Below, in pieces: positions 23,440 to 34,179 of a stretch of DNA of 64,000 nucleotides. Positions within the stretch are counted from its first letter, which is position 1, and every line of letters begins with the position of its first letter. This DNA comes from Phocoena phocoena (Eukaryota > Chordata > Mammalia > Artiodactyla > Phocoenidae), in assembly GCF_963924675.1 (NCBI RefSeq), contig NC_089220.1:168068761-168132760 (forward strand). The letters run 5' to 3'. Below the pieces are notes generated by a model, which had not been told where the DNA came from, did not search any database, and saw only the letters and a program-made list of their open reading frames with translations. Both the position numbers and the translations under genes were made by a program.

Positions 23440-23660
23440 ACCTTGATCTGTCTGATCTCTGCCTACTGTGAACTCCCAGAGATCCTGTGCATCTTTTACT
23501 GCATTTTTCACTTATCATGTTTCTTTGCAAAGCTTATTTTTTTCACTCCTTTAATTAGGCTGTTGGCAAAATATCTGAGGGCTTTTTGAGCGTAGAGTAC
23601 CTGGAAAAGTATCTTAAAATATCATAGAAACAATAAATATGTGTTGACTGAAGAATGCAA
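23440..23660 (+). repeat. L2 3' end fragment
   Basis: GTGAACTCCCAGAGATCCTG and a terminal AACAATAAATATGTGTTGACT fit the L2 3' end in plus orientation. Confidence 0.5.
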
Positions 23661-23709
23661 TTTTAAGAGGTTGGATGTGTAAAGCTATGCCCTGTTTTAA
23701 GAAATTTTT

Positions 23710-23914
23710 TTTTTTTTTTTTTGCGGCACGCGGGCCTCTCACTGCCGTGGCCTCTCCCATTGCGGAGCACAGGCTCCGGATGCACAGGCTCAGCGGCCAT
23801 GGCTCACGGGCCTAGCCGCTCCGCGGCATGTGGGATCTTCCCGGACCAGGGCACGAACCCGTGTCTCTTGCATCAGCAGGCGGACTCTCAGCCACTGCGC
23901 CACCAGGGAAGCCC
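23710..23914 (-). mobile_element. CHR-2-type SINE
   Basis: Minus-strand full-length copy with a perfect 13-bp duplication, TTAAGAAATTTTT, at 23697-23709 and 23915-23927. It has a few private differences (for example GCGGCACGCGGG at the A-tail side). Confidence 0.92.
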
Positions 23915-23927
23915 TTAAGAAATTTTT

Positions 23928-24429
23928 GTAGGCAAAAACAGGAATTTAGAAATCTGAACACACATGTCAAGAATGTGATTATTTGCTTTATTAGAGAATT
24001 CTTCACTTTAACAAAAATTTAAAGGAGGTGTAGCACAGATTTTATTTAAAAAATGCACCCCAGAGGACTTAAAATGTGAAATGCGTGGCTGTTTTTTTAT
24101 AGGAAATCCCATTACACGTGACACAGAAATGCTGCATCCATCGCACCAAGCACCATGTGCTCGTGCCGTTAGAATATCTAGTAACAGAGTCATTAGAACT
24201 GATGGAGGACCACGCCTCCAAATTCTGACAGTAATATCTGACAAAACTGAAACAGCGTTTTAGAATGACCTGAAGTCATAAAACCATCTTAGGGATGATT
24301 GCTTATATAATTTATAGCATGTTCCTACGTGATCTCTGACACATTCTGTGTCTTATCTGGGTACTTAGATACCCAGTGGTGATTTCTACCCATCATTTTT
24401 TGCTTTTTTTTTTGGTCCATATTTTGATT
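23928..24429. other. unassigned sequence
   Basis: No gene or clear repeat is visible. Confidence 0.5.
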
Positions 24430-24510
24430 TAAAAAATTTATTTTAAAAAATACGGTAAAAGATATATAACATAAAAATTAGCATTTTAACCATTTTTAAG
24501 AATACAATTC
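24430..24510 (-). mobile_element. short L1 fragment
   Basis: The segment ACATAAAAATTAGCATTTTAACC and TTTTTAAGAATACAATTCA is a familiar piece of old L1 3' sequence. Orientation is uncertain. Confidence 0.4.
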
Positions 24511-24650
24511 ATTTCTACCTATTGTTTTGTCCTTCATCTGGATTGGTGGTGTGGTGATCTGTATCTGCCACTCATACAACATGTGGAGACAGACCTACCA
24601 AGCATTTGGCCCTCTCCTTCTGCCCTCTGTTGCTGCCAGTTAAGGCGTTT

Positions 24651-24699
<49 letters not shown>
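24651..24699. repeat. (CT)n microsatellite
   Basis: About 49 bp of CT repeats with one early interruption. This is a homopurine-homopyrimidine run and likely polymorphic. Confidence 0.95.
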
Positions 24700-24701
<2 letters not shown>

Positions 24702-24789
24702 TTTTGTTTTTTCTTTTTATGGCTTGGACAAGCATGATAGTCTTACGTCTCTTTGATTCCATTTTTTTCCCCTTATTATGTCCAGGCAC

Positions 24790-25180
24790 ACTTTTGGCTA
24801 CAAGTGATAGAAACACTTGGCCTAAATGGACTTAAACGAAGGACAATCTATTATGTCAAATAACTGGAAGTCCAAAGGTAGAGCTGGCTCAAAGCACAGC
24901 ATCACTGGCAGCTGAGCCACAACGTGAAGAAATCTGTCCTTCCACCTTCTGCTTTCTTTCTCAGGATCAGCTTTATCACAGTGACATCTGTGGTGACTCA
25001 CGGCAATGGGAATCGCATGTTAGAGAGAGACACAGTGCTCTCTTGCCAACCCCTGGACCAAGAATAGCGGTCAAGGCAAAGCCAGATGCTGATTGGCTTA
25101 GACTAACCAGGATTGCCCTCTGGATATGAGGATGGGGCAGTAGTCTCCACAGGAATTAGACAGCAAACTCAACTCCAGAA
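24790..25180 (+). repeat. unnamed ancient interspersed repeat
   Basis: The order GGCTACAAGTGATAGAAACA, AATAACTGGAAGTCCAAAG, GATGCTGATTGGCTTAGAC matches a common old mammalian repeat with CCAATCA-like motifs. The copy at 56390-56690 seems to be the same family. Name not recalled. Confidence 0.45.
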
Positions 25181-25640
25181 GAATTAAACAAGGGGGCAAA
25201 TTACCTAGGTGTGAGCAGGGCTGAGGGGGCCAATAAGGAACGTTGAAGCTCTCAGGGACTAGTAATTACAGGAAGCTCCTGCCACCCCTGAGTCTGAGGC
25301 ACGCGGAGGGGTAGCCGTGTCACTGAAACAAGATGAGAGTCGTAGCCGTGAGAAAGCCCAGCAGACGGGAGCTGTAGCCAGGAGGGAACCCGGCTGGGAC
25401 GCCTCCCAAGGCTGACCCACACAGAAGCCCAGGGACAAGGAAGGCCAGGTGATGCGGAGAACCCAGTGAGAAGGGCCAGGGGTGGGAGTGTTAGTTCTGG
25501 AAGGACCAATGCAGCCTAAGCAGCACGTCGATGGAAAAAATCTGTTAGGAAGAAGGAAGGGGGATGTGGAAGGAGGTAGCAACCTCTGTGTCCAACGCAG
25601 CCCAGAACCCGTTCTCCATCCCTGGGGCAGGGGGATCTTC
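25181..25640. other. unassigned sequence
   Basis: Purine-rich unique sequence. Two overlapping minus-strand frames (25252-25582) have no domain and are likely chance. Confidence 0.5.
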
Positions 25641-25980
25641 TAAGAGGCAAACGTAGCCCGGTCATTTTCTGCTTTAAATCTTTCCAAGAGCTCCCTGCAC
25701 CCTTAGGACAAAGGCTTCAGCGTGTGTGCCAGGGCGTGATGTCTGGACCTACCTTCCCCTTCCAGCCTCCCTGCCACCTCTTCCCCTCAGGTGTCTGAGC
25801 TCCAGGTGAGCTTGTTTGTGACCTTTGCCCACGTACTGCTCCCTTAGGACTGGTAACTGGTCTCTGGTCCAGGAGGGTCCTCCTCTGAGTCTCAGCCCAC
25901 CACAGTCACACCAGGTGACTGTTTCCTCCAGCCTGTTCCACGAGACCATGAACCCCTCCAGGGCAGGGGTGAATGAACGA
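25641..25980 (+). repeat. L2 fragment
   Basis: The order AGAGCTCCCTGCACCCTTAG, ACAAAGGCTTCAGCG, CCCTTCCAGCCTCCCTGCC and CTTTGCCCACGTACTGCTCC is the typical L2 3' UTR layout in plus orientation. Confidence 0.7.
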
Positions 25981-26009
25981 TTTCCCACCTAAATGACTAT
26001 TGAATTGAG

Positions 26010-26190
26010 CAGCCTTTATCACCACCCAGAAGAGTACTGCCTGGGGTCGAGCCCTTGTGCTACCCCACATGACCTTGAGCTCACCCCTCACCTTTTTGAG
26101 CCGATTTCCTCACTTATAAAATAGAGATTCAAAAATAACTTTTAGGGATGTTTTGAGGCACAAACGTAATAACTGTAAACTTTCCCGTAC
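26010..26190 (+). repeat. MIR SINE
   Basis: CATGACCTTGAGCTCACC, TTCCTCACTTATAAAATAG and a terminal CACAAACGTAATAACTGTAA follow the plus-strand MIR consensus. Confidence 0.65.
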
Positions 26191-27170
26191 CCACTGCCGG
26201 GTTCCTAATTCTTTCCGCCATCCAGTTTCAAATTGCTCCAATCCGTGGTCCTGCCAGCCTTGTACCACAGACCGTCTTCATGCCTAGGCAGAGGCCTTGA
26301 CCTTGGCCCCAACTCCAGCCCCATCACCCAGCCCATGGATGTCCAGGTTATACACTTCACCTCCTTTCTCTGAACTCCAGCTGTTCTCAGGCTCACACAT
26401 TAGAGAATGAGATCAGAAACGCTGCTTAGAAATTGTAGGTAAAACAAAGGGGGCTCTTTGTACCAGATGTGAGACGTTACTTGACCACCCAATCGCGTTC
26501 TGACACTTCTGGAAAGTAAAGCAAAATGAGTCTCAAGCCAAGACATTTTTAAAAACTAGTAATTGTTATCACAAAGTGATGACAAACACTGTTACTAGTT
26601 TATATATTAATTTCAATTTGACGTTTTACCACCATCGCTTGAGAAATGAGAGTCAGGGATCCGTTACTTATCTGCACAGTGGCCAAGCGCTGACTGCTGT
26701 GATTCCCACAGGGTCAGGCACCAGCACCCCTTCCCCCAGCCTTCCTCCAGCGCAGGGGCGGTGCAGACCGCCCCTCTCCCCATTACTGTCAAATCATCCA
26801 CTGGCCTTCTTTGATCTTGCTTGTGGCATAGAAATAACTCTATTTAGGGACTGTCAGTCTGTGTAAGATTTATTGTGAAACTGGATGGTGGCACACAACG
26901 AAAGTCTCACTCAGCTTCAGTCTAAGATTTAGAAAATGCAGCAGAAATAAAAGATTCCAAAAGTATGAAATACTTGAATAAGGCCTTCTTCTCTGACTCC
27001 ATCCCCACACGCCAGCCTTCCAGCCTAGCAAGCAGTCCGAGCCGGCCTTGTCAGGCAGCAGTACTGAATCCAGGAGGGCTGCATAATGCATTTACATAAT
27101 TGCACAAATTAGAGATACTTCGGAATGAAAGGTTTCCTGGTGATTTTTTTCTGCCCTTTCATTTGCTGGT
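26191..27170. other. unassigned sequence
   Basis: 26190-26400 may be another worn L2 piece. From 26400 no repeat is recognised. No gene. Confidence 0.5.
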
Positions 27171-27180
27171 CGCAAAATTA

Positions 27181-27355
27181 CCGGCGCTCCCGCAGCGCTG
27201 CAGGCTCTCCTCTCCAGCCGGGAGGAGCCCTGCGCGTCTGGGTCTGCGAAGGGCCTTCGGGAGACCCTCCTGCGGGGCCAGGTGCGCGCCCTCCCTGCCC
27301 CCCCACCTCCGTCCTCACCTCCAGGGTCTGCAAAGTGAGAGTCCAGATAAGGCGG
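27181..27355. promoter_or_regulatory. short CpG-rich patch
   Basis: Fourteen CpG dinucleotides fall in about 175 bp of GC-rich, apparently non-repetitive sequence, while the flanks are AT-rich. More CpGs follow near 27580-27655. It is shorter than a usual CpG island and has no clear TATA, exon or splice donor beside it. It could be a minor promoter, an enhancer, or a local GC fluctuation. It matches no SINE I know. Confidence 0.35.
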
Positions 27356-27784
27356 AGTCTCTGGACTGGAGAGAGCTTATCTTTCCCACCTTGGATTACA
27401 AACTGCCCTTTAAAAGGTTCTGGGAGGCTAACTGCCCTTGGAATGATTTGCTGGGATCACCTTCTGTAGGTTGAAAGTCGTTAATTTTTGCAAGTTTTTA
27501 GGGCAGGGGTAACTAATGAAAAAAAAACTAGATTCCGTTTTCAGTTGAAGGAGGAGTTTGCTTCTCGGTGCAGAGGTGTGGGCGGGTTCCGTGGACCCAG
27601 GACCCGGTGAAAGCCTCGTTCCAGAAACTAGCCGGTGTTTGCTCGCGAGCTTGGTCCCCCATTTGTCAAATTGCAAATCATGATGTCTACCCCTCCTGCT
27701 TCCTGGGACTGCTGTTAGAAGGAAGTACAATAACTTGATGTGAGATATAAAAGAAATTTGTGTGAACACAACAGTATAAAACAG

Positions 27785-27935
27785 TGGAAGGAAATGAGCG
27801 TGTACTTTGGAGTCAGGAGCCCTGGACTGAAGCGCTGGTTTAGCCACCTGCTTGGTGAGCAAATGCAGGTCAGTTCATCAGTCTGATCCAATTTTCATTA
27901 GAATTTGTAAAACGGGGGCGACCAGAATGCTGGCC
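27785..27935 (+). repeat. MIR SINE
   Basis: GTACTTTGGAGTCAGGAGCC, then CTGGACTGAAGCGCTGGTTTAG (MIR 5' part) and a worn central region, plus orientation. Confidence 0.65.
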
Positions 27936-28009
27936 TCGTGTGCCTCACCTTGATGCTGTCGGGATCACCTGGGGCAACGTGTAAAACTGTAAAGATACTA
28001 AATTACATA

Positions 28010-28190
28010 GAAATACAAGCCGGGTGCCAGGAATTGCGCTGTGTGCATAATGTATTCTTTAGCCTCACAATGACCCTTTGAGGAAAATAACGCTGTTTCC
28101 CCATTTTCTGGTTAAAGACACGGAGGCTCAGAGCAGTAGAGCCAAGATTCAAACCCACCTCTACGTGACCGCTGAGCTCGGGTTTTTATT
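28010..28190 (-). repeat. MIR SINE
   Basis: GGGTGCCAGGAATTGCGCTG, CCTCACAATGACCCTTTGAGG, CCCCATTTTCTGGTTAAAG and ACGGAGGCTCAGAGCAG give an almost complete reverse-complement MIR. Confidence 0.75.
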
Positions 28191-28199
28191 CGCTGTCCA

Positions 28200-28930
28200 C
28201 ACAGCCATGTCCTATTTTGCTGCTTTTATTGTTTCAATAAATGACAATGGCCTCATGAAAGCAGGTTATTTTTCTCAGAGATGATGGTCCTTGGGGTTAC
28301 CTTGGGGTAACACTTCCTTAATGGAGCAGCTTTTAGATTCCTCAGGTGTGACTGATTGCATTTAGGAAGAGATGTTAAGTAATAACTCCTGAAAAGACCA
28401 CAATAAAAAAGGAGAAGGCTTCAGTAAGTAGCCCTATGGCTTGAGTGCCGTTGTGCATTCTTCATTGCCTAATATGTGGATTACGTTATGGATCTAAGTC
28501 AGATCTTTGGGAAATGAACTTATCTTGTAAAACATTCCTACTTTAGGACAGCAGATGATATCTCCTTTCTGTTGCCTGTGGTCATTTGAAAAAAAAAAAA
28601 AAGGAGGAAACCAAGGTAAACACAGGTAACTTACGCCAGAAGCTCCGGTAAAAGACTTTTGTCACAAAGGGTTGGATTTACAGGTTGAACATGGTTACTC
28701 GTGACTTATTTATGTATTTATTCATTTTGGCTTTAGAACATTCACTTTTTTGTTCTTAGATGAGAAATTTGTCACTCCCCCTGGTTCTCATTTCACTTTC
28801 TCTTGTGTCTGATAGCTTTTGTGGGTAAGCAGGGGGTGATTTTCTATGTAGAACAGACCTGATGATTCTGGGTAGAGAATAGTAAGCTGGACCAGAAAGA
28901 GAAGGCTTGGAGACAAGAATGAAGTAATTT
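28200..28930. other. unassigned sequence
   Basis: An A-run lies at 28589-28602 with no polyadenylation signal close upstream. No gene or repeat named. Confidence 0.5.
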
Positions 28931-28934
28931 TAAT

Positions 28935-29125
28935 ATATAGTATAGGTAAACAACAAGGTCCTACTGTATAGCACAGGGAACTATATTCAGTATCTTGTAA
29001 TAACCTATAATGGAAAAGAAATATTATAAATTTTATAAAATATATAAAACTGAATCACTTTGCTGTGCACCTGAAACTAACACAGCATTGTAAATCAACT
29101 CTACTTCAAAAACAACACAAAAGAA
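28935..29125 (+). mobile_element. L1 3' end
   Basis: AAACAACAAGGTCCTACTGT, then GTATAGCACAGGGAACTAT and CTGAATCACTTTGCTGTGC, then an A-rich tail. 5'-truncated L1 3' UTR, same subfamily group as 50872-51085. Confidence 0.85.
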
Positions 29126-29129
29126 AAGA

Positions 29130-29634
29130 AAGAAATTGAGGGCCAGAGAAATGAAGTGCTTACCCAAGTTTACTCAGTTAAGTAGCAGAAGTAGTTCTCT
29201 GCTTCTTCTAGTACTTCACAGCAATCTCATGTATCTCCCAAACTGCTTATTCTACCAACATCCATTGCCAAGTTTTCTATCGTAGTTTGCTTCCTGTGAC
29301 AATACTTTTAGCCAAAGGGTCTAGACAAAGATAAGAGAATTAACTGGATATAAAATTGCAGGGCAGGTTTAGGTGAAATTAGAAATAATATACAGCTGAA
29401 AGGTTGTAACTAAATGAAATTCATGACCATTTTAAACCAGCTTTTCCTCCTTTATATTTTTTTTAAAGTAGAAATGGGTGAGTAAAGCTCTAGCTTCTGT
29501 GCTTACTACTACAGAGTTCAAATCCATGGAACTGTAGTGTAATTAAAAATTAAAATGACCTCAGTGTTTTTCATGGAAATAAATAAAAAGACCTCATGAA
29601 TAAAGAATTACTGTTATGCAAAAAAAAAAAAAAA
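29130..29634 (+). pseudogene. probable retroposed transcript 3' end
   Basis: A run of about 15 A's starts at 29620, only 15 nt after AATAAA at 29599-29604, with a second AATAAA at 29579-29584. This is the layout of a polyadenylated transcript end copied into DNA. The upstream ~490 bp matches no repeat I know apart from a MIR scrap near 29138-29195. No coding frame is recognised, so only untranslated sequence may be present. The 5' limit and target duplication are unclear because both sides are A/G-rich (AGAAAGAAA occurs on both). Confidence 0.4.
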
Positions 29635-29639
29635 GAAAG

Positions 29640-31325
29640 AAAACAAATGGAGAAAAAAGTTTTCATTCAGTAGAAGTGCTTCAGCTCTGGGGACAAAACA
29701 ACCCCCCAATCATTTATAAGTGCCATCTCTCAGCATTAGGCATACTAGAAGCTCCGAGCTGGAGTTCCCTTTCTAATGGGAAAATGGTCTTGAATGGGGG
29801 GAAGGAGGACGGTGAAGGGATATATATGTCTCACTGAGGCCAGATGGAGAGAAAGGACTTTTGGAAGAGAAGTCTCTTTCACCGAGAAGAGTTGTCAGGT
29901 CAGATATTGTCAGAGGCTGGAAAATAGCGGTGAACAGCTGGGAGTCACTTAGTAAGGCACCTCCCACCTAAGATAGACAGCATCCTGTGTGCATTATAGA
30001 GACATGCTATTAACCCAACTTGAAAGGAGTTTATACCCTGACTCGCAGTCACATCCTTTATGAAGAGAGTTTGATCAGAATGCGTTGGGGAAGGTGGGAC
30101 CGTGGTTATAGGTCATAGCCCTAAGACACTGCTGCGGATGCACTGTTGAGAGCAGACAACTCTGTTGGCTTAAGCCTTGGGTCAAGCCTGTTGCTCTTGC
30201 TTGAGAATGCAGCGCTTCTGACTTACAAGAAGTGCCTTTACCTCACAATTATATGTTATTTTCTTTGGTTGTTCCTTGATTTGGCTAGACCTGATTTGGG
30301 TAGAAGACTGAAGAAATGCCCAGCTAAACTCATTTGAAGATCTCCCTTTTATCATTCTTCAGCTGACTCTTTGCTTTCTTGTACTCTCTAGAATTTGGTA
30401 GTTGTGTCCGGCAGAGGAAATACACTATCGGCTTGAATGACAAACTGTCTCCCTTAGTCTCTGTTTGGGTTTGTGGCTGATTCATGACCTCATGCCTAGG
30501 GAAATCCTTTTGCAATCTATCAAGTTACTGCAGATTTTTCTCACAGCAAAATGAAGGCAGCAGAGCTACCCGATTCTGCTGGTTTTTACAGAGATTTCCA
30601 GCTGGTAGCTTTCATTTCCTCACCCAATCTAACTTCATACCTGGGTTGGTTGTAGCGACTCTGTTTTCTGAAGCCACGATCAGGTGTCCCCTATGACCCC
30701 ATTAGCAGATGTTTGCTGTGACGACCACATGAGCTGACGTCTTCTGGCTCCCCCTTCGCAGCCCTGGGGTCCCACCTCCTTGTCTCACGTACCCGGTACT
30801 CTCCATCCTCCATCCCCCACTCTGCACGCCTCCCCTGCAAGCAGCAGAATTAGGGGAAACCCAAAGTACCTGTTCATCAGGAAAAGGAGGCCTTAAATTG
30901 AAGGGACGCGGGTGAAGGAGAAGAGGACCAAGACCCTTAAGGCATCAGGAACTTCAAGTTCTGGGGTGGACCACTTGGAGAAAATACATGCTCAGAGCCA
31001 CGGTCTAATGAAATGCAGGAAAACAACTAATTCCAATTCCTGCCCTTCCCACTCCCTCCCCTTCACTTTTGTCTTCTCTCTCTCTTCCTCCCCTTCCCAG
31101 TTGTTCACATGCATTTGATTTTCACAGGGTCTCCGGGAAGCGTGCATGTATTTTTCTCATCTGTGTTCTGCATTCGCTTCAGCATTTTCCTTCTCCGCAC
31201 GGGCTGAGCATCCGTCATCCTGTCGTTCATTCATGGATTCATTCATGGATTCATTTGTGCGTTTCAGGTACTGGGCACATACTTTGTTCCAGTCCCAGTG
31301 CTTTAAAACAATGCTAGCTAAGATT
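29640..31325. other. unassigned sequence
   Basis: No gene. Frames of 60-80 codons on either strand show no domain. 31205-31250 holds a small tandem ATTCATGGATTC duplication within an L2/MIR-like segment. Confidence 0.5.
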
Positions 31326-31329
31326 TAGT

Positions 31330-31515
31330 ATTTTCTATTAGCAGGCCCTATATATACTAAGTGTTTAATAGGCCGAATACATTCACTGAACAGTCCCGAC
31401 AGCTTATACCTGTTTTCCAGATGGAGTTTGGGGTTTCAGGAAAATAAATAACTCATCCACGGGCAGCAGAGCCCAGGTTTGCACACAGCAGCTTGATGAC
31501 AGACTCAAGCTGTGG
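31330..31515 (-). repeat. MIR SINE
   Basis: TACTAAGTGTTTAATAGGCC, then GTTTTCCAGATGGAG and AACTCATCCACGGGCAGCAGA: a worn reverse-complement MIR. Confidence 0.6.
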
Positions 31516-31542
31516 TCTGTGCTTCCTCTTTCTAGGCCAGTG

Positions 31543-31706
31543 GTTCTCAGACTTTAGCTCCATCAGAATGACCAGGAGGGCTTTTTACAGCACACATTTC
31601 TGGGTCCCACTCCTAAAGCCTCTGATCCATAAGTCTGAGAATTTGCATTTCTAATGAGTTCCCAGATGGTATTAATGGGACCCCTCTACTTTGAGAACTG
31701 CAGCTC
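31543..31706 (+). mobile_element. MER5A-type hAT DNA transposon (non-autonomous)
   Basis: It starts CAGTGGTTCTCAGACTTTAG and ends CTTTGAGAACTGCAG, near-inverted termini. The interior shows GAGAATTTGCATTTCTAATG. Length (~164 bp) and order fit MER5A; no transposase is encoded. Confidence 0.85.
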
Positions 31707-33650
31707 TAAGCTCCACTCCCCCTGAGTGCTCTCACCCCTGTGGTTCCAGTTGCTTTAGGAAAGGTGAAACGTGTGCTTGCAATTAATTTGCAGCTCGCAT
31801 TTACCGCACCCATCAGTGGAAGGGCCAGGATGCCGTAGGGCTGCTTCTCCGGTGCTGAATCTGTATCTGTGACAGTGTCTCGGGTTCTACTCTGCCTTCA
31901 GTGCTTTTGGAGAGAAAGCTGTTTTGAATTGAGGTGCTGGTTGTTCCCATGGCTGGCTGAAGAAAATATCTCCTGCATCTCAGGATGTCCCAGCGTGCTG
32001 GGAGTGGAAGGCTTACAAACAGTATAGGCAAAGGAATCATCCCCCAAGTCACTGCTGCTCAATCTACTGGGTCAGAGTCTAGCTACTCTGGAACACCATT
32101 CTGAATCTTGAAAGCAGATAGCAAAAACAGCAGCTGTACAGAGACCGTTTATTTATTTAATCCCTCACGTAAACACAGCGACGATGACGGATCATCACTT
32201 GGCTTGTCAACATGACCAAGCTCCAGCAGGGGCCTTGTCCTCATGTGAGCCCACTGGCCTTTTCCTGTGTCTGCAAACAGTGGCAAAGAGGAAACAGAAG
32301 GCAACCGTGAGTGAGGAAACGGTGTTGAGTTGCAAAACACGGATAAAACAATTGGCACTGCAATTCCCAGGACAAACAGGACCCTGCCAGATTACAGAGG
32401 TGCAGACTCTAGCGGGGCAGTTCCATTCTCTGGCACCGAGGGTATGCACTTTTTGCAGCCTTGGGCTTGTCCTGCCTCTAAGGAAGCTATTTACAGTTTT
32501 GCACAGTGTGACAGTTTTATGAGCCAACCCACTCATTTTTATGAGGGTCCCCGGGGTAAAGCAGTAATACAGTCTTACACCAGCGCACCGACATCAGTGA
32601 AGTACAAACAATATAAACTAGGCCATCCAGGCCTGTAAAGAAGGCACTGCCAAACAGTCGTGATTTAAGTTCAGTTCAGCGGTGACCTGGCTCATTACGA
32701 TAAGATAGAAGAATGAATAGCGCCTACTCAGGGAGAAGGAGCGAGTGAGTGGGAAATAAATAATTAATCGGGCTCCTTCCAGAAGCTGTATGTTGAAGGG
32801 ACCGAAATCTTGGTATTAAAAAAAAACGACCAAAACTCAATCACTAGGACGGTCTCTCAAATGCGGATTTGTTGGTTGAAGGAAATGACACCACCTTCCA
32901 CCAAATATTTGGTCAGCACTCCATCATCAACGCAAAAAGGCTTTCAGGTCTTAATATGGCTTTCTGCGATAAACCAACTTTTCCCCAGTGAAACTGTCGA
33001 GAACTGAGGTCTCTGGCTACGCTTGTGTTTACAAATGAGTTTGCTATGCTTTGACTCCATAAGAAGACAGGGTTAATTATGAACCAGACTATGGATCTGA
33101 AATTTATCAGCAAGCTAAGTAGCTGGTGACTGCCCCAATCAGAGTCAGCTTCGAGGAAATGAAATGGGACTTATTTACATTTAGAGTGATGCCCAGCTTC
33201 TTAATCACCTCAAAGCATTTAAAAATTAACTTTCCTACCAACAGCTCAAGAGGCATAATGAACCCTGGGAGGGCGCTGGCGACTCTCGTTCCCTTCCGCT
33301 CTGGCCTAGTCGTTATGTCAGCCTGTCTTCTTTGCCTGGATCTTTTTGCTAAATCCTGGAAACTTTCTTTCTGTTTATTTGGTAAGTCTCCTGATAAAGC
33401 AGTTTTCTACAACCTCACCAAAATTGCTAGCGGTTGCCGGGATAGCTGAGTGCATGGGCGCAATAAGAGATGGGAATCATTGAGCTCAACTTTCTTCTAT
33501 GTGAAATGTTTCCGCTAAACTGGTCAGTTACCAAAGGGTTATTATGGATTACACCTGCTGGACAAGAGGGGTGACCCAAAACCCCAAGAACTTTCATTTT
33601 TTATTTCATTTATTTATTTTTTTGCTTTTTAAAAAAATTTGTGGTACAAC
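31707..33650. other. unique sequence, CpG-retaining, no gene
   Basis: This is one of the longest stretches without a recognised repeat. Between about 32640 and 33150 it keeps about a dozen CpGs in AT-rich context (for example AATGCGGATTTG, TCTGCGATAAACC), which may mean slow evolution. Overlapping frames at 32184-32638 do not show a domain or splice sites I would defend. Confidence 0.45.
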
Positions 33651-33654
33651 TGTT

Positions 33655-33975
33655 TTTTTTAATTTTTATTTTTTATTAGAGTATAGTTGATTTACAATGT
33701 TGTGTTAGTTTCAGGTGTACAGCAAAGTGATTCAGTTATACATATACATATACCCATGCTTTTTCAGATTCTTTTCCCATATAGGTTATTACAGAATGTT
33801 GAGTACCCTGTGCTATGCAGTGGGTCCTTGTCAATTATCTATTTTATATATAGTAGTGTGTACCTGTTAATCCCAAACTCCTAATTTATCCCTCCCTCCC
33901 TCTTTCCCCTTTGGTAACCATAAGTTTGTTTTTGAAGTCTGTGAGTCTGTTTCTGTAAATAAGTTCATTTATATT
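33655..33975 (-). mobile_element. L1 3' end
   Basis: AGAGTATAGTTGATTTACAA, TTTCAGGTGTACAGCAAAGTG, CCCTGTGCTATGCAGTGGG and CCCCTTTGGTAACCATAAG are the L1 3' UTR read on the minus strand. Confidence 0.85.
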
Positions 33976-34039
33976 ACTTGTATCGAGACACCAGGCACTT
34001 CTCACATGGCCATGAGGTCCCTTTTAAATGAGCACTAGT

Positions 34040-34165
34040 GGGACTTCCCTGGCTGTCCAGTGGTTAAGACTCCACGCTCCCAATGCAGGGGGCACGGGTT
34101 CCATCCCTGGTCGGGGAACTAAGATCCCGCATGCTGCACAAGCCCTAAAACTAAATAAATAAAAT
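34040..34165 (+). mobile_element. short CHR-like SINE with (AAATA)n tail
   Basis: Plus-strand tRNA-derived SINE: GGGACTTCCCTGGCTGTCC, a B-box-like GGTTCCATCCCTGG, ending in an AAATAAATAAAATAA tail. Flanks AAATGAGCACTAGT (34026-34039) and AAATGAACACTAGT (34166-34179) are the target duplication with one mismatch. The head differs from the CHR-2 copies, so it is a different subfamily. Confidence 0.85.
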
Positions 34166-34179
34166 AAATGAACACTAGT

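Noticed and set aside
28589..28602. A-run as a second processed transcript end
   Set aside because: No AATAAA or common variant within 30 bases upstream and no target duplication seen.
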